64,000 bases of DNA from Porites lobata (Eukaryota > Cnidaria > Anthozoa > Scleractinia > Poritidae): the NCBI GenBank assembly GCA_942486035.1, contig CALNXK010000037.1, positions 1,094,001-1,158,000 of the forward strand, read 5' to 3'. A model generated the notes under the pieces. That model had not been told where the DNA came from and did no database searches. It worked only from the letters and a program-made list of their open reading frames with translations. Below, one piece after another: positions 33,651 through 48,400 of the stretch (positions within the stretch are counted from its first letter, which is position 1; the number at the start of each line of letters is the position of its first letter). A program made the translations under genes and the position numbers.

Positions 33651-34419
33651 ATCCCTAAATTGTTCACTGTCAGTGGTAGACATTATTTTCAGTATTTTGA
33701 CATTTTTGATCAACACCTCGCGCTACACTTCAACCACTACGTCTACACGCCTGCTGCCCGAAGTTAGTTACTCTAAGCGACCACATGAAACATAGCTCCA
33801 GAGGAGATCTACAACTTCTGTAGCCTGCCGTTTCATCGAAACTGCCGGTTATGTTCTCGACTTGCCGGAACTGTCCCTGCACAAGCGCCATCCAAGCACA
33901 AGAGGAAGTACTAGATCCTTGTTGCGAACCTTATGCACAGCCTTCACCTTAGCTTTCTTCACTGGATCAAAGAAAGCGTGGGATTGGATGAGCAACGGCT
34001 CATTGCAAAGTCATTCGCTGGCTGCTTTCTGTTGCCGTGGAGGGTAGTCAGTCATCACTCACTTCTGTGTAGACAAACTTAGCGAGTTGCAAAACTTAGT
34101 TTGGCCTTTACATTGATTTTGATGAGAAGTGCGGGGAATTCACCTTCAGCTAAAACCTCTGAAACTGATTCTGGTCATGGACGCCTGACTGGATCATGTT
34201 GTCCACTAAGAAACTGTTTTCAAGAAGATACTCTATTCAATTTACACTTGCAAAGTAAAAATATGATTTATTTACTTACTCTTTTCTGAAACAATTTTCT
34301 TAACCTTACATTTTTTCTAGTTATTAAACTGAAATTGCGAACTGCCGGTCTTATTGATGAGTGCACCTTAATTTTTAGGGAGTCATTATAACTCCAAAAA
34401 CCGAGTAAAAATTTTAGAC

Positions 34420-34805
34420 ACAGGAAAACCCCTTTTTTGGGGTTATTTAAACTCATAATTTAACTCCGACTTTGGGGTCATTTTCACGCCTGAAAAAGAG
34501 TTCTTTTTACTCCCAGTCTGGGGTTAAAATAATTCCGAAATGGGGTTACTTTTACTCCTTACATGGGTTGTTTTTACTCTTTTGGGGGTTAATTTAACTC
34601 TGAAAGTGGAGTAAAAATTTTAGGTACAGGATAACTCCTTTTTTGGGGTTATTTTAACTCCTCAATATCTGGGGTCACTTTTACTCCTGAAAAAGAGTTC
34701 TTTAAACTCCTTTTTGGAGTTAAAATAACTCCCCCCAAAATAACTCCACTGTAAGCAGTTAAATTAGCCCCACTAGAGGAGTTATTATAACTCCTTGAAA
34801 ATTAC
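34420..34805. repeat. Degenerate GGGGTTATTTTAACTCC repeat
   Basis: About a dozen variants of GGGGTTATTTTAACTCC, GAGTAAAA and ACTCCTTTTTTGGGG occur in both orientations over nearly 400 bp. This makes the stretch a mosaic of small palindromes. No ORF of note crosses it. Confidence 0.7.
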
Positions 34806-35536
34806 TGTGTGACCAATAACGGGTGATGTTGATTCCCATAGGACGTCAGGTAGTTATGATTTAAGCACGAGAATAAACAGAAGTCATGTTTTTAGTTCAT
34901 ATATGTTTTAAATCTAGGCTAAAACAAGATTTTTTTACGTTAAAAGAATACAAGCAACTTTTCAGCCTTCCCCGAAATTCAAGATGACGGCCAAAAGGAG
35001 ATTTTGAGGGGCAAATTTACATTTCGATTTTCAAAGTGAAAGCTACCGTTTTTTCCTTGCTATCATGCATTTTTGCGTTGCTTAATAGTCAAAGATTAAT
35101 ATGTGGCATGTTGCGGCTGTTCCCCTCGAGCGAGCGCCATAAACCCAAATTTTCGGCTCTCAGCTGATGGACTTTTGAGCAGCGTTTTTGCGCGCTTTTT
35201 TCGAAGGAAAAAGGAGACTGGGTCCCAGTTCACTCGTTTGAGTTTTGCGCCGGCGGGCTGGAGAAAATTTTGAATCTGTCGAAGCTGTTCACATTCGGAC
35301 GTGAATCGGAAACACGTAACGTGGTTTTATGCTGCATTTCTTGGACGGATTAATGGACGTAATGCGAAAATGTCGAGGAATAGACATACATTTACTCGTA
35401 CTATAATTTAGCTTCACGTGGTAGAGTCTTACGGACTGTGGTCACCATTTCCCGAGACGTGCATCGATCGATTTCTTGACCGAATGTTCAGAAGACACGG
35501 TCGAGAAGTGTCCCGTGCGTTTTCATTTCGGTGGCT

Positions 35537-38500
35537 ATGAACGCGGACAGAGCTGGCAGAATACCGCCACCTACAAAAAGGCTTGTAGTACGGAAAGCAA
35601 ACAGTCACCGAGATTTACGTCCACTTACAGAACGGGTAAGCTTAATTGAAAATTTAAACTTCGGTTGTGTTGACTGCTCGCTCTTGCGAACATTTCGTTC
35701 CACTGTTGTTGTTGTTTGCGGTTTGTCTTGTTGGGGATTAAAAGAAAGCATGGCTTTCTTACGGTAATTGTAAGTCACCAGTTCTGTTTACCTTTTATCT
35801 TTAGGCAACTCTAGAGAAAGTTTTAGGCCTGACTGTATCTAAAAATGCGGCCTTGGCCTGTGATCCGGTGTCTGGAGTCATCGCTTATCCGGCTGGGTAG
35901 GTATCGAGTACCTGACGAGTGTTATTGCCGTGAATTCTCTTTTGTCTGTTTGTTGCTTCATACGAATGGCACGGGGTGGGAATAATTTAACTGAGTTTAT
36001 TTTAGCGATGATTTTGCTTGCTGGCTTATTGTGGTTGATGCAGTAAACGTCGAAATACTTCTGAATTTAAAATTTGTTAACGAAGTACGTGATATTCGCA
36101 CACTCACACAACCTACTTACAACCGGTATTAGGTCTATGAAAAAGCTTAGCTCGTGTACTAGAAAGTAGATTTCAAAACATCAAATACCATGATTTACTC
36201 TAGAAGCCAAAATATTCTCGCAAAGTCTTAAGATGTTCAATTTTAATCGAATAGTCGCTCAAGATTCGGAGCTTTTCCCATCCTGTATGAGTGTGTAATA
36301 ATGCAATTTCACGTCTTTTGAGAAGATTGTTATCGATATTCTTGGAGATGATTTTCTCGTAAAAAACATGTAGTGTCGATATACGAAGTCATTTCTAGTA
36401 TTACTTGGTTTGTTTTTGTTGAACTGGGATGCAGAATAAAGCGAGAAGTTGGTCATACACATTTATAATTCATATGTGATCTCGAACGCGCTACCCGTCT
36501 TTTGCGCGGAACAAATGTCCAGATTTGTAATAGAGTTTGAAAATTATTAGTACGCTGTTTAAATTGATCCATATTGCTGCAATATATAGTGATTGGAGTC
36601 TCTTGTTATTTCGTGTACTCATAACGGAAGAAGTTAACACTTGTTAACTGAATGTTTTTTTTTCGAAGGATTTTTTTAGCTTGAATGTGCGTTGTTGCAA
36701 AACTTTATTTCCTGCATGTTAGTTAATACATTGAATACCTCACTTCAAGATAATTTTAAACAATCGCTAAGTCTTGTGTGAAAAAGAATCTGTTTCAATG
36801 GTCGCGGCAAGGGTCATCTGCGTAGTTATTGTGGTTTCAAAAAAATTTGGCATTGTTCAATCGTATTTGCTATTTGCCATTGTGTTCATTCGTAACCCAG
36901 TATTACTAATTTGACCTGTTCTGCATAATCCTTGTAACTTGATTTACAAGAACTTTAATATTTCCGATCTTTTGTCCAGCAGTTGTTGTGACTAGCAGCT
37001 GACAGCTTTTTTAACGAGATCGATAAGTTGTCTTATCGTAAAAGTTGAGTGCTATTTGCATTTGTTTTGCAAGTAGAGAGGTCAATTGGAATCATCGATC
37101 ACATGCGAAGAAACAAGGAATACATTATATCTGGACAAAACGAAATTAACTCAATCAATTAATAAAATGTCTATTTTAAAAAATGAATCCCTTGGGGACT
37201 TTGGAGTTTAGTCTTTGGAATTAAGTTGTCCCCCATTATGACAGTTTCATGGTCTTTATATTTGCTTTTAAAATTATATTTCTTTTGTATCCAGTCGACC
37301 ATTATGAATTATTAATTACGTAAAGCTGAGCTAATATCAGTATCAGTAACAATAAACACAGTAGACTCAAGAATTTTTTAACTACTTACTTAATGAGAAA
37401 CACAGCAGTTAAAAGTGAACACTCACTGAAAATTCTCAGTCTTGCCTTATTTAATAATGACAACTAATGCATTTGTATTTAATTATTTATTTTGTGCAGT
37501 AGAAGTTATATTAGATCTATGAGTTTTGGACAGATCGCAATATAATATAATACAGGAAAATCGTGCATTCTTGGCCCTTGACGGAGAAAATATAGAAATA
37601 TTGACACAAATGTGTTTCTTCTGCATTGAGATGTTGGTGTGTCACAGTTGTTATCCTTTAGGGATACATCTGGTGCAATTCAGTTAGTACCTTTTAAACT
37701 ACAATTAAGGGTATGGTAATTGATAAGGTAATAAAATCATTCAATCACACAGTGAGGCAGCTGGCTCTTTTAGACGAGGGAACTTGTTTAAAGCCTGCAT
37801 TGATTTTCAGAAAATGTTCCATTTGTATTTTGGCTTAAAATATTATCTTTAATACTCTTGAATGAATGCAAAAGTCAGACTGCCATGTACAAAAATGCAT
37901 TAAATGATTGTGTAGCTTAGACGTCTTAGTTAAAACAGACTTTTCTTTTAATAGATAGCCCTCTTTGTTCGAAGACTAACATTAATGGGACTGCCTTTCC
38001 AAGTACTTATGTGGGAATACCGCCATGCTTTTCGTACCAAGTTACTTCAGAATTTAATTTGTTTTTATTTTTGTTTGCCCGTAAAGAGTCATTGCTTTTA
38101 AGATTTTCTTACCTCTGTTTTTAATCGGAATTATTTTTTTGAGATTAAAAACTTTGACTTGTAAGACAAGGGGTAAGTTTCTTCTGGAAATCAAACATGA
38201 TATTTTTCCATTTAAAACAAAATTAATTCTGTCAGCACTGGTTGAAAACATTGACAAGGTACTGAAAGTTAGACTAGCCTCCCTATTTAGGCCATCATGG
38301 GGAGTATCCCCAGGCTCTTCAGAAAGACATTGTACCATCAAAATAACTTTCTTTGCATATTTACCCTATCGTGTTTTTGTGTGCTTGAAGAGGCATGTCT
38401 GCTGAGTGAGAAACACCTTAAACTTTGGCTGTCTGAGTCCTATCCTTGTTGTTACATAGTCTTCTTGGAGTAAAAATTTTGCACCACTTTGGCCTTCTTC

Positions 38501-41500
38501 AGCCAGGCTGTGTATAAATTGAGTGTACATGCTTCATATGGTGCTACAGAAACTGGTTTAAAGTATTGTTAAGTGTGTACCTTTACCTTCAGTTAAATAT
38601 AAAAATACCTGTGGTGACTGCTCACTAAATCTAAATACCATGGAAAGGAAATAGAAGAAACAAGAAAAATGCAGTGATATTAGTATAGGTAATAGTGTGA
38701 TTTGTAGTGATATTTGGCATAAACATGTTTTGAAAATTATTGTTTTATGTAACGGCTCGTGAAACTTGAGACAATTTTGAAATATCACAAGTTGTATTTA
38801 TGCCAAATATGCCATACAAATCATGCTATTGCTTGTTTATACTACTACCTGCAACAGTTTGTAATTTTCACATGAAGGTATTTCAAGTTAAGCTGAAATA
38901 TCTCTTTTCTAAGCCAAACAAAATGTAGAAATTTCTCATGTAGTAGTGTAAACTCTCTTATGCCTTTGTATTTTACAGTTGTGTGGTGGTTTTGTTCAAC
39001 CCAAGAAAAAATAAGCAGAGTTTTGTTCTCAATACTTCAAGGTAAGGGCGTCTGTTATAGTTAATGTTATAAAGAGATATGCTTTATTGCCATGCAATAT
39101 ACATGCACATGGTGATTTAAGTGCATAAATGTTTGGTTTTAAAGTGTTTGTGCAAAATTGCTGCATATAACTACATGTATTGTTTAAGTTAATACTTAAA
39201 ATGTCAATTCTTTCGACCAGGAAAACAATTACATGCCTTGCATTTTCTGGTGATGGCAAATACTTGGCAACAGGCGAAGTAAGTCTGCTCAATAAAATTT
39301 ACGTTACTTAACTATTAGTTGAATCAAAAGTGATGTTATTTGGTCGTTTGTTACAAAGTCTAACTTAGGCTGCTGTTTAAGAAATTATTTGACCTCCAGA
39401 TGTCTTTCTTAGTGGGTTGATTTAAGAAAATAAGTGCTTTTCCAGTCTACACTATATGCTTTATTTAAATTGTTCATGATAAATGGTGTTAAGATAAAAG
39501 CATTGGGCAAACTGAAAATGGCTTAGAATGCGGAAGTTTTGTTTAACACGGGCTAAACTCCATTTAAGTAACTGGTAACTGACCTGGAATGAGTTTAATA
39601 TGCAGATAGAATATATGCTTCTGTATTGTTGATGTTTTATGATGTTTTAACTAGATGCTGTAACTAAGAATGTACAAGATTCAGTTTTCTTAAAATTGAA
39701 AAATTAATGATTATTATGTTTATCGATAGTACAATATCAAGGATTTAAGCAAAACACTGTTTTAAAATTGTGATTGCATCACCATTAGCCTGCACACTGC
39801 AAAACATTATTTTGTCACAACTGCAGGGTTCGCACTGTCCTTGAAAAATCCTTGAATTTTAGAGGGAGTCCTTGAAAAGTCCTTAAATTTCTATGCAAGT
39901 CCTTGAAAAGTGCTTGAATTTCTTTAACTGCGAATGTAGTGGCCTTTATCAAAAGTGTTTTTTAATGCTTTTTGGTTGTCTAAGACAGAGGATAAATCAT
40001 AGTTCAGAGAAGTTAAAGGTGATTTACATAAAGCGTTTTTGTCTTGTGCAAGAATTCATTATCAATTTGAGACAAGCGAACAGAGAATGTGGTGAAGCAA
40101 ACAGTTCAGGCCTTAAAGTTCTGTCAGCGTGGACTGGGAATTTGCTGTTCTGTACAATCTGTGAAATTACATTCCTGGAAGGTGGTCCTTGAAAATCGAA
40201 TGTGGTCCTTGAAGAGTCCTTTAAAATAGTTACAATTTTTTGTATGAACCCTGCGACTGTGTTACATTCTTGTACTTCCATGCAAACGTGCTTTGCTGCC
40301 AATCAGAGTGTGCACGTAGTATCATAGTTACCATAAATCCTCTACAAAGCCCCCCTCTCAAATAAGCCCCAGTGTTTTCCTTATCGGGCAGTAACCAGTA
40401 AAATTTACCACCTGAGGCAACACTTCTTACCACCTGCGACTGCTTGAAGGTTTACAAAAAATTGATATTCAATAGGAAGGTAAAAAGTTAACATTACTTT
40501 CGGGTAGCCATTATTTTCAGGGTACTGTTACTTTCGGAATTCTAAGGACCCCCTGGAAGGAATGTAATAGAATATTGTGTATTTCTTTGGATTATAGAAA
40601 AAAACAATTGTGCTCTCTTTTGCAAACGTTTTCCCTTAGCCACTATTAGAAGTCAAATGGTCGGCCCATAAGTAACTCTCTGTATCAGTTGTAACTTTTT
40701 GTTGTGTTTTCAGAGTGGCCACATGCCATCTGTTCGTATCTGGGACATGGAGGATCAGTTACACCCTCAGATTGCAGAGATGACAAAGGGACACAAGTTT
40801 GGTGTAGCTTGTGTGGTATGCAAAATTAGCAGCAGTATTAAACACAGAATTATTTTAATCTGCGCCACAGACAGAACTAAACTGGTGAAGTCCGTCTGTG
40901 AAACATCACTGAAATCGTTGTTGTGGGCCCCCGACCTGTTTATGTACTGGTACCAGGATTTGATTACGTGCTATGATTCTCCTGTTTAAAGCCATTATCG
41001 GGATATTCGAAATGCATTTTTGGTAATTGGTTGAGTTCATTTGGGGCCCAGCCTAGTAATATACTTAATGAATAAATTATTATACCCTGCAACTTGAACT
41101 CTTAATGACAACCGCAAGGAACCTTTCTAGGTCTGTCCTTTACTGACGGTGTGTGTTGAAAGAGGCATCATTAATACATGTAAGGCCCTGTTAGGGTGAA
41201 ATTCTGATAAGTGATGTGAGCTTAAAACAGCAACATAATTAAAGCAGATGAAATGGTAACAAACAAGTGACAAAGATGGGTTGAAATTGCATGTAAGAAC
41301 AAAATTTTAGTAAAACAATGACAGGGACATGGCCTTCTTCTCAATGTGTGAAACATTGGGTTTTGAAATTGAGACATACGACACCCCCTCCCCGCCCCCC
41401 CACACCCTCTTTAGGGGCTCCTTAATGATCAGAATTGAGAAGTTACTTGCTTTATTTTCTTGGCACCGTGTCAGTGTATCTCTTGTTGATTATTGATCTT

Positions 41501-44500
41501 TTGTGTTGCTTCCAGGCCTTTTCACCTAACCTAAAATATGTGGCCTCAGTTGGTTTTCAGCATGACATGATAGTAAACATTTGGAATTGGAAGGTATGAT
41601 ACTCTGTAACACAACAGACATACTATTCACTAGAGTGCCCCAACATATATTTCAGGTTGTTAAACAGTGACAGGACTGTGTTCTATGGGCAGTGCCCAAG
41701 CCTGTCACGCCTTATTTTGCTCTTGGGTTTTCTCATAGTAGTAAAAGTGCTAGACCCATAAGGTTTCAGTAATAATTATTTTGAATGTTTGCACCAAAGG
41801 AATGTTCCTTTGTGATGCAAAAAGTTTTAAAAAAAAATGTCTCATTGTGGTCTCAATCGTGCAATGATGCTGTTAGTGTAGTTGAATTGTTTCTGCTTGT
41901 CATTTGTGAAAATGTCTTTGTTAATAAAATGTAGAGTAGTGAGGTGTGAAATGTTATTCCTGACAGCATATAAAACAATAATATAATTATAATTACCGTA
42001 TTTTTATTATGAATAAACAAAAGGACAATAGGCTTTAGACTATGTTTCAAATATGAAGAAAGATTGAAGAAATTTTTTTCAATCGTGCTCTTTGAGTGGC
42101 AACTAATATAATTATATAGTTTGTTATAGTTTATAAAGAGTTATTTATTATTGGTGTTTGTTTTATAGACCAGCACAAAGGTTGCAAGCAACAAAGTCTC
42201 ATCAAAGGTATAAAACCTTACAATGCTCTCTTTGACCATTATGTCGAAGAGATACTTAAACTATAAAGTACTCAATTAGCAGCAGAGCCTGAGGTCGTCA
42301 AACTCTTGCGTTTTGTTTTTCTTGGTTGATTTCCTTTGTTTACTCTTTATGAATTTGTACTTGATGCCTTTGAGATGCGCATTAAAAATTAACTGAGGAA
42401 GTTACATGTTCATCAGTTAATTGTACAGTTTTTAACTGCTTGGCCTTTTAAGCAGAAACATCTCTGCTCGTTCCGTTTGAGAAGGGAGTGCTCCGACCAT
42501 CTGCTAACGTACTGTGCTATCATTGAGTGCGTGGTAAATGACATTTTTAATTAATGACTTCACACTTAGGTGTCAGCTTTGTCATTCTCTGAAAATGGAA
42601 GTTACTTTGTCACTGTTGGTGTTCGTCATGTTAAGTTTTGGTATTTTGATACAGAATCCAACAAATCAAAGGTGAGTGAAATAGTGAGAGTGAGCGGAAT
42701 TGTTTTTAAACAAGTGGAATATGTTTTCAAAGGCTAACCTCAAATGTATAGTTACTACAATGTAGCTCAAATCCAACCTACATTCTTATATAATAAATAC
42801 TGTTTATGTGTTGTCGAAATATTGAAACATGTCCATGGTCCCAGAGTATTGTGTCTTGTGATACCCCTGCTGAGAAAGAGAAGATATGTTGATGGATCTG
42901 TTTGTTGACTTCATGTATTGTTAGCTAACGTCTGTACTTTTATTTCTTCAGTTTGTTACTGACAATAATTGCCACAAAGGCAATTCCAAAATGTTTCTTT
43001 TTTTCGTTTTGTGATTTGCTAAGAAGAGCCATTTTAGTTCGAGTAATCATGCTTAAGGGCCTATCTTCAATAAAATTAATATTGTCTTTGATAAATATTT
43101 TGGAAACTATCTTCTCTTAACAGGCTGTCACATCTGTCAACACTAACTAATTAAAAATAATTGCTCACATCAAATGATTGACAAGAAAACAATTTTTCAT
43201 TTATTTAGTCGCTTTTGTTCAGTTTTTACCTGGGGCAAATTTTGACCATGGTACCTTTAAAGATTGTCCATCTCAAAGTTTGAAAAACACCACAAACCAT
43301 CTGCATTTGTTAAGTGTTAGTGGTGACAGAAAATTTTTCTAAATAAACAGCCTTTTTGCTTGTTTGGCTAGGTTTAATTGACAATGAATTAATGGGAACA
43401 TGATTTTCTTGCAGGTTTCAAAGACACTTGTGATCAATGGACGGGCAGCTCTTTTAGGGGAGCAAAGAAACAACACATTTTGTGATGTAGCCTGTGGTCG
43501 TGGACTGAACTCTGATATTACGTACTGCGTAACAAGTTCAGGTTTATTGTGTTCTGTTAACAGCAAGCGAGTGTTGGATTCTTGGGTGGAACTCAAGGTA
43601 AACAGTTTCTTTTGAAAGCTTACCCCTGTTGACTGTCCTAATAACCTCTCTTTTTAAAAATTAATATTAAATAATTCTTAGTGGAGACTATCCTGGAAAA
43701 TGATAAAATGTAATTTGTCATAGATTCATGATAATTATGCATCATATCTTCTTCATTTCAACAGGCATCTAAAGCTCATGCAATAGCAGTTAGTGACCAC
43801 TACATAGTGTGTGGATGTACTGATGGAATTATAAGGTACGAGAATGCAATGACTACAGTTTATATAGTGGAAGTTCTCCTAACGGACACTCTTGTATGCA
43901 GACAGCTCTACCTATGAATGCCTTTGCAAAATCCCAGGCGTTTTTCTCAGCTCCCATACAAACTCTGTATTAGCTCTAGTTACGGGCACCTTTTTTGGGT
44001 CCTGAGGGTGTCTGCTCACGAGAACGTCCACTGTATAAATACATGCCTTTGGATGGTTGACTTTTAAATTTAAAAGTCACCTCCTTCATTATTACTGTCT
44101 TGTTTGGTCTCATGAATTTTTTAATGGAAGAGAAGTGGATGCAGTGTGAGAGATAAGCTTTATAAGGCAATACCTGCTCCTCAGTAACTCTAAAGGAGAA
44201 GACATACAATGAAATTTTGGTAACTATTTACTATCCCTTCACACTATATGCTTTACGCTTTAGCTAAGGGTTATATACAACACATGTTTTTAAAGTCTAC
44301 TATTATTAATGAGAGCTCATCATTTTTTTCAGAGTATTTAATCCTTTAAAGTTACAACATATTGTAACATTTCCTAAACCTCACTTTCTGGGTGTCAACA
44401 TAGCAGAGGGAATTGATTTCAGGTAACAAAATAGTACTAATAATAATTATCAGTATCTTACAACTCTCCCAAGGCAAAGTAAGTTTTTATCGGTCTTCTT

Positions 44501-45450
44501 TGTGCACATGTGTTTAATTTTATTGTACATGTGATGTGTAGTGCATTAAGTAATGTATTAGTTGGATAATATTACCAGTAGTTTTCAATGTTTATGCTTG
44601 CAATGTAGCTCAGAATTACTCAGTAGAGTTTAAAGGAAAAAAAACTTACCCATGTATGAAAATCAGAATTTCTATGGATTAATGTTGGTAATGTACGTGC
44701 AGTTGACATTTCTGTGTCTTTTATTTTTAATGCTTGCATTTTAGTAATCCACTGTCAAAGCCAGAAAAAGCTGTTTATCCTGATACTGTTGCTGTTGCCC
44801 TTGACACAGTCAATCAGAGGGTGAGATAACTTTAGTTAATATTATGTGATTTTGACTAACTTGGATGTTACTGAAAGGCTGGTGATTTTAAAAACTATTC
44901 TCAGTACACAGGCTGAATGGTTAAGCTGTTTTTGGACACTGTTTTTGAAGAGCTTGGTTAAGATTTTGTCTAAAAAAAGCTCAGTATAGCCACTGCAGTC
45001 ATTTAAAAGGTGGATAGCTCTATACCCATTGAATAAAACAGTATACTGTTGATAACACAATTTTTGGTTTTTTGTATAAATACTTTTCCACTGGATAGTC
45101 ATCTATCCGGTGGATAATGCTACCCACTTTTTGATCAATCGAGTAGGGCCTGACATATTCTTGTCAACATCACTGAAACAGTACATATAAAACTTGAATC
45201 ATTTAGTATAGGATGTGTCTAATCAAAAATATACGTAAGGAAATGTTTAATACCTTTTGGATATTTTTATTGTGTTTTGATAAATATGAATATTGTTGTT
45301 TTGTTTATTTGTTTGTTTGTTTGTTTGTTCTTGCAGTTGACTTGTGTATATAATGACCACAGCTTGTATACATGGGATATGAAAGACATAAAAATGATTG
45401 GAAAAACTTGGTCTTCACTGTACCACAGTACATGTGTTTGGGGTGTTGAG
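35537..45450 (+). CDS. WD40 scaffold, exons 1-13 (first propeller region)
   Basis: Exons: 35537-35635, 35805-35896, 38979-39041, 39221-39278, 40714-40815, 41516-41593, 42169-42207, 42570-42671, 43415-43597, 43765-43835, 44333-44422, 44745-44820, 45337-45450. They encode the start MNADRAGRIPPPTKRL, then TLEKVLGLTVSKNAALACDP and successive WD40 blades up to CVYNDHSLYTWDMKDI. All junctions are GT-AG and phases agree. The 33-residue leader before the first blade is short and basic. Confidence 0.9.
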
Positions 45451-48400
45451 GTAAAACATGCAGCCTGGTTGTTGTTGTTGTTGTTTTTGGTGATTCAATA
45501 GCTTCGATCTGCAGAAGAGAACAGATTTGCATAAAGCCTGCAGGAACAGCTTGGTCTGGGCTTTTTACCAGATCTGAGTCACATGTTTATACATCCGTTT
45601 GAGTTCTGCTCTGTCTGCTTACTAGCTGGATCTCGTTTCATGGTCATGCTGAGTCCTACTGTTCGGTCAACTGCTTGCTTTCTGCCAGTTGAGTTTTTGA
45701 AATTATGTTATGTTTGACTGGGATTGGTTCCTTGTAATCCTAATCTCCAGGTTGCTGTACTTTGTATTATGCATGCACAGCACTTTCAGACTAGGCCCAT
45801 ACATAGCCAGCACTTGTTTGGACTTGGCAGGCGCTTAGATTGCATGTAAGCCAATGTGAACATGCTTGTTAGGACCTTCTGTCACTCCCAATCTGATCAT
45901 GGCCATTTTGATCTTATGTCACGTGAGACTTGTGCAAAGCTCAGCATCAGAGTAAGAGTGTTTTTACCTTCGATCAGTGTTGCCTGTGCTGATCCCTAAC
46001 CTTTGGTTATTACTACAGACAACTTTTTTTAAGACCACGACTAAGTGTACATCTTAGAGAGATGCCTTTCTAATGGAAATTCAAATAAAGGGTGTAAAGA
46101 AAGGAATTGAAGGGACTTGCTCTAGGTGACTGTCTTATAGAGGTGTCGGTTAAGAAAAATCTTGACTGTAGTTTGTTTATAGCATTGTATGTGATTATCT
46201 GAGTAGAATGCCTTTACATTACATTGGATCAGCTAGGTGTACTTTCTTCCCCTATAAGCAAAACAGTAAATCATGTAACTATACAACAATGAAGTAGTGA
46301 AATATTTATATATCATTGGTTTGTCCACTTACATTTGGTATGATGGTAAACTATGCAGGTCTATCCCAGTGTGTCAGACAATCGGCAAGCAGCTCTCCCA
46401 CCTGGTTCTTTTCTAACATGTTCTTCTGATGATACTGTCAGGGTCTGGAATATTGAAGAAGGTGAGAATCTTGTTTTCTAGGTACAATTGCTATGGCTGA
46501 AGTTATCTCTAGCTGCTACCAGATCCATACAGGCATTTCTGGTCTTTACCACAAATTATTACAACTGATTGTGATGGAACAAGTTGGAATAATACTATTC
46601 TTTGAATCTGAATACACCCTGAAACAGAAGTCAATCCTCTTTGGAGTTCTCTATTTCTTCCGTTCACTAACTCCTGTTAAGAAGAGTACTTAAGTTAAAA
46701 AGAAGTGAATAATTTTTTTCATGCTTTGTGTTCTTGTAAATGTATGCACTTCTGTAATATTTCTTTTTTAGGAACAAGCACGTTATTTGAAAGAAATGTG
46801 TACAGCAAGGTACGTCGCATTACGTTACATTTTTCCCCTTGTTTTACCCACAGAATCTATTTTCCAATAAGTTCAATAACCAGAATCTTAAACCATTGAC
46901 ATTGACTCTAATAATGACTCCTGCACAGGCTTTAATTAAAACATCAGTCACTGTCACTAACAGTCTTATTCTTGACTATACACTCAACTTACTTATGACA
47001 CTTTTCCTGTGATCAAATTATTTATTAATAGTAACTACAAAAATTAACTACAAAGATTCAAACAATCTTTTTGTTTCTTACAATGTATGTTGCAGGAGAT
47101 GATGAAGATCTTATACACAGGAGATACAGTTGACAATCTCAAGGATACTGATGTCAGTCCAGGTTTGTGGGGAGCAATACCTGTTAACGACTGCACAGAA
47201 ATCCTTACTTTATTTTTATTTCTATTTTACTATCATTTTGCCATTTAAGTTAATTATATACATGAAATTTAAAAAAAAAACAAGATGAGGCAAGGGAGCT
47301 CAAGGAAGCCAATAGGCCAATAAAAAGGACCACCTTCAAAATACATGTTTATTACACAATTAATAAATAAAATACTGGCATCGGCGAGACAATTAGACTA
47401 AGCAGATACAATTTCTTTACAACATGGAAAATAATCATTATATAGGATAAAAATAGATAAGGCTGAATGTGCAAGTGCAAAAACGAAAAAGAAAAAGTGA
47501 GAAAAAATATTGCAAGAATATACGAGAAATTTAAAGCGAAAGAAGCGAAAAACTACACACAAGCATTAAGAGAAGTAAAGTGCTCTTATACCAAGAAAAA
47601 TGACTTTAGTTAGAAGTGAACACTGGGTATGTATGCTATTAGTAGGAAGGGAAATTGAAGAGGTAGGAAAGTCTTTAATGTTCAGTTACTTGTGTTTATT
47701 TTGAAAGAATACGCTGTATTCATAGTCGGTGCCATTTTATTTATCATTTATAACTTTTATTTATATTTTTGTAAACATATTTCTTTGATTTTTCTCGTAG
47801 CAATCAAGAATATGAGAGATTCTACCAGTGAGTATCGTAACAGTGGAGTAAGATGTCTGCGAATCAGTCCTGATGGTCAAACACTTGCTACTGGCGATAG
47901 ATCGGGCAATGTCAGGTTTGTTGTCTCTAGTTGGTCACGGTGGCATTGATTGATTAACAGATTTTTAAATACTTGAACTCGGATAGTCTACTAACAGATG
48001 TTGTTCAATTAGGTTTCTATCCCATGTGAAATTCTCTCTTTATTTCACTGGCAAATTCAAGAGAAAAAGAGTTAATAAGCTGTTTCGCGGGTTTTTGGGT
48101 CTTTAGTCTCGGTACCTACAGCCGGTTTTAGCCGGGAGTTTCGAGGGTGGAAAATCTAAGAATTTAAGTCCTATTTTTGCAGGTAAGGGGCATAAAGAAA
48201 AATTAAAGGGCTTACGAAATATGAATTATTTGACTTATGAGCTAATTTTTTTCTTTGTAATTTCTTGTTAACAGGGTTTACGACTTGATGTTCTGTGATG
48301 AAATTGCGAAGATCGAGGCTCATGAATCTGAAGTGTTGTGTGTAGAATTTACTCCTACTGAAAGTGGTAATGATATGAAGAAATTCAGCAAATATCGCGA

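Larger units (their letters stand above)
29722..35536. other. Mobile-element-rich spacer before the WD40 gene
   Basis: It holds the 3' flank of unit 2, an (ATA)n tract (about 30790-30842), a retroelement 3'-end-like segment (about 30886-31015), a SINE split by two foldbacks (31031-31711), an A-rich tail (about 32490-32675), a decayed transposon-type coding fragment on the minus strand (33305-33650) and a GGGGTTATTTTAACTCC repeat (34420-34805). The last few hundred bases should be the promoter and 5' UTR of the WD40 gene. I see no other host exon. Confidence 0.6.

Noticed and set aside
33862..34289. Short + strand ORFs near the transposon fossil
   Set aside because: There are no motifs and no splice sites that join them. 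They are probably chance frames opposite or beside decayed element sequence.
39893..40302. Overlapping 99-aa and 92-aa ORFs on opposite strands
   Set aside because: Both lie inside the GTCCTTGAAAA repeat element, with no recognisable domain.
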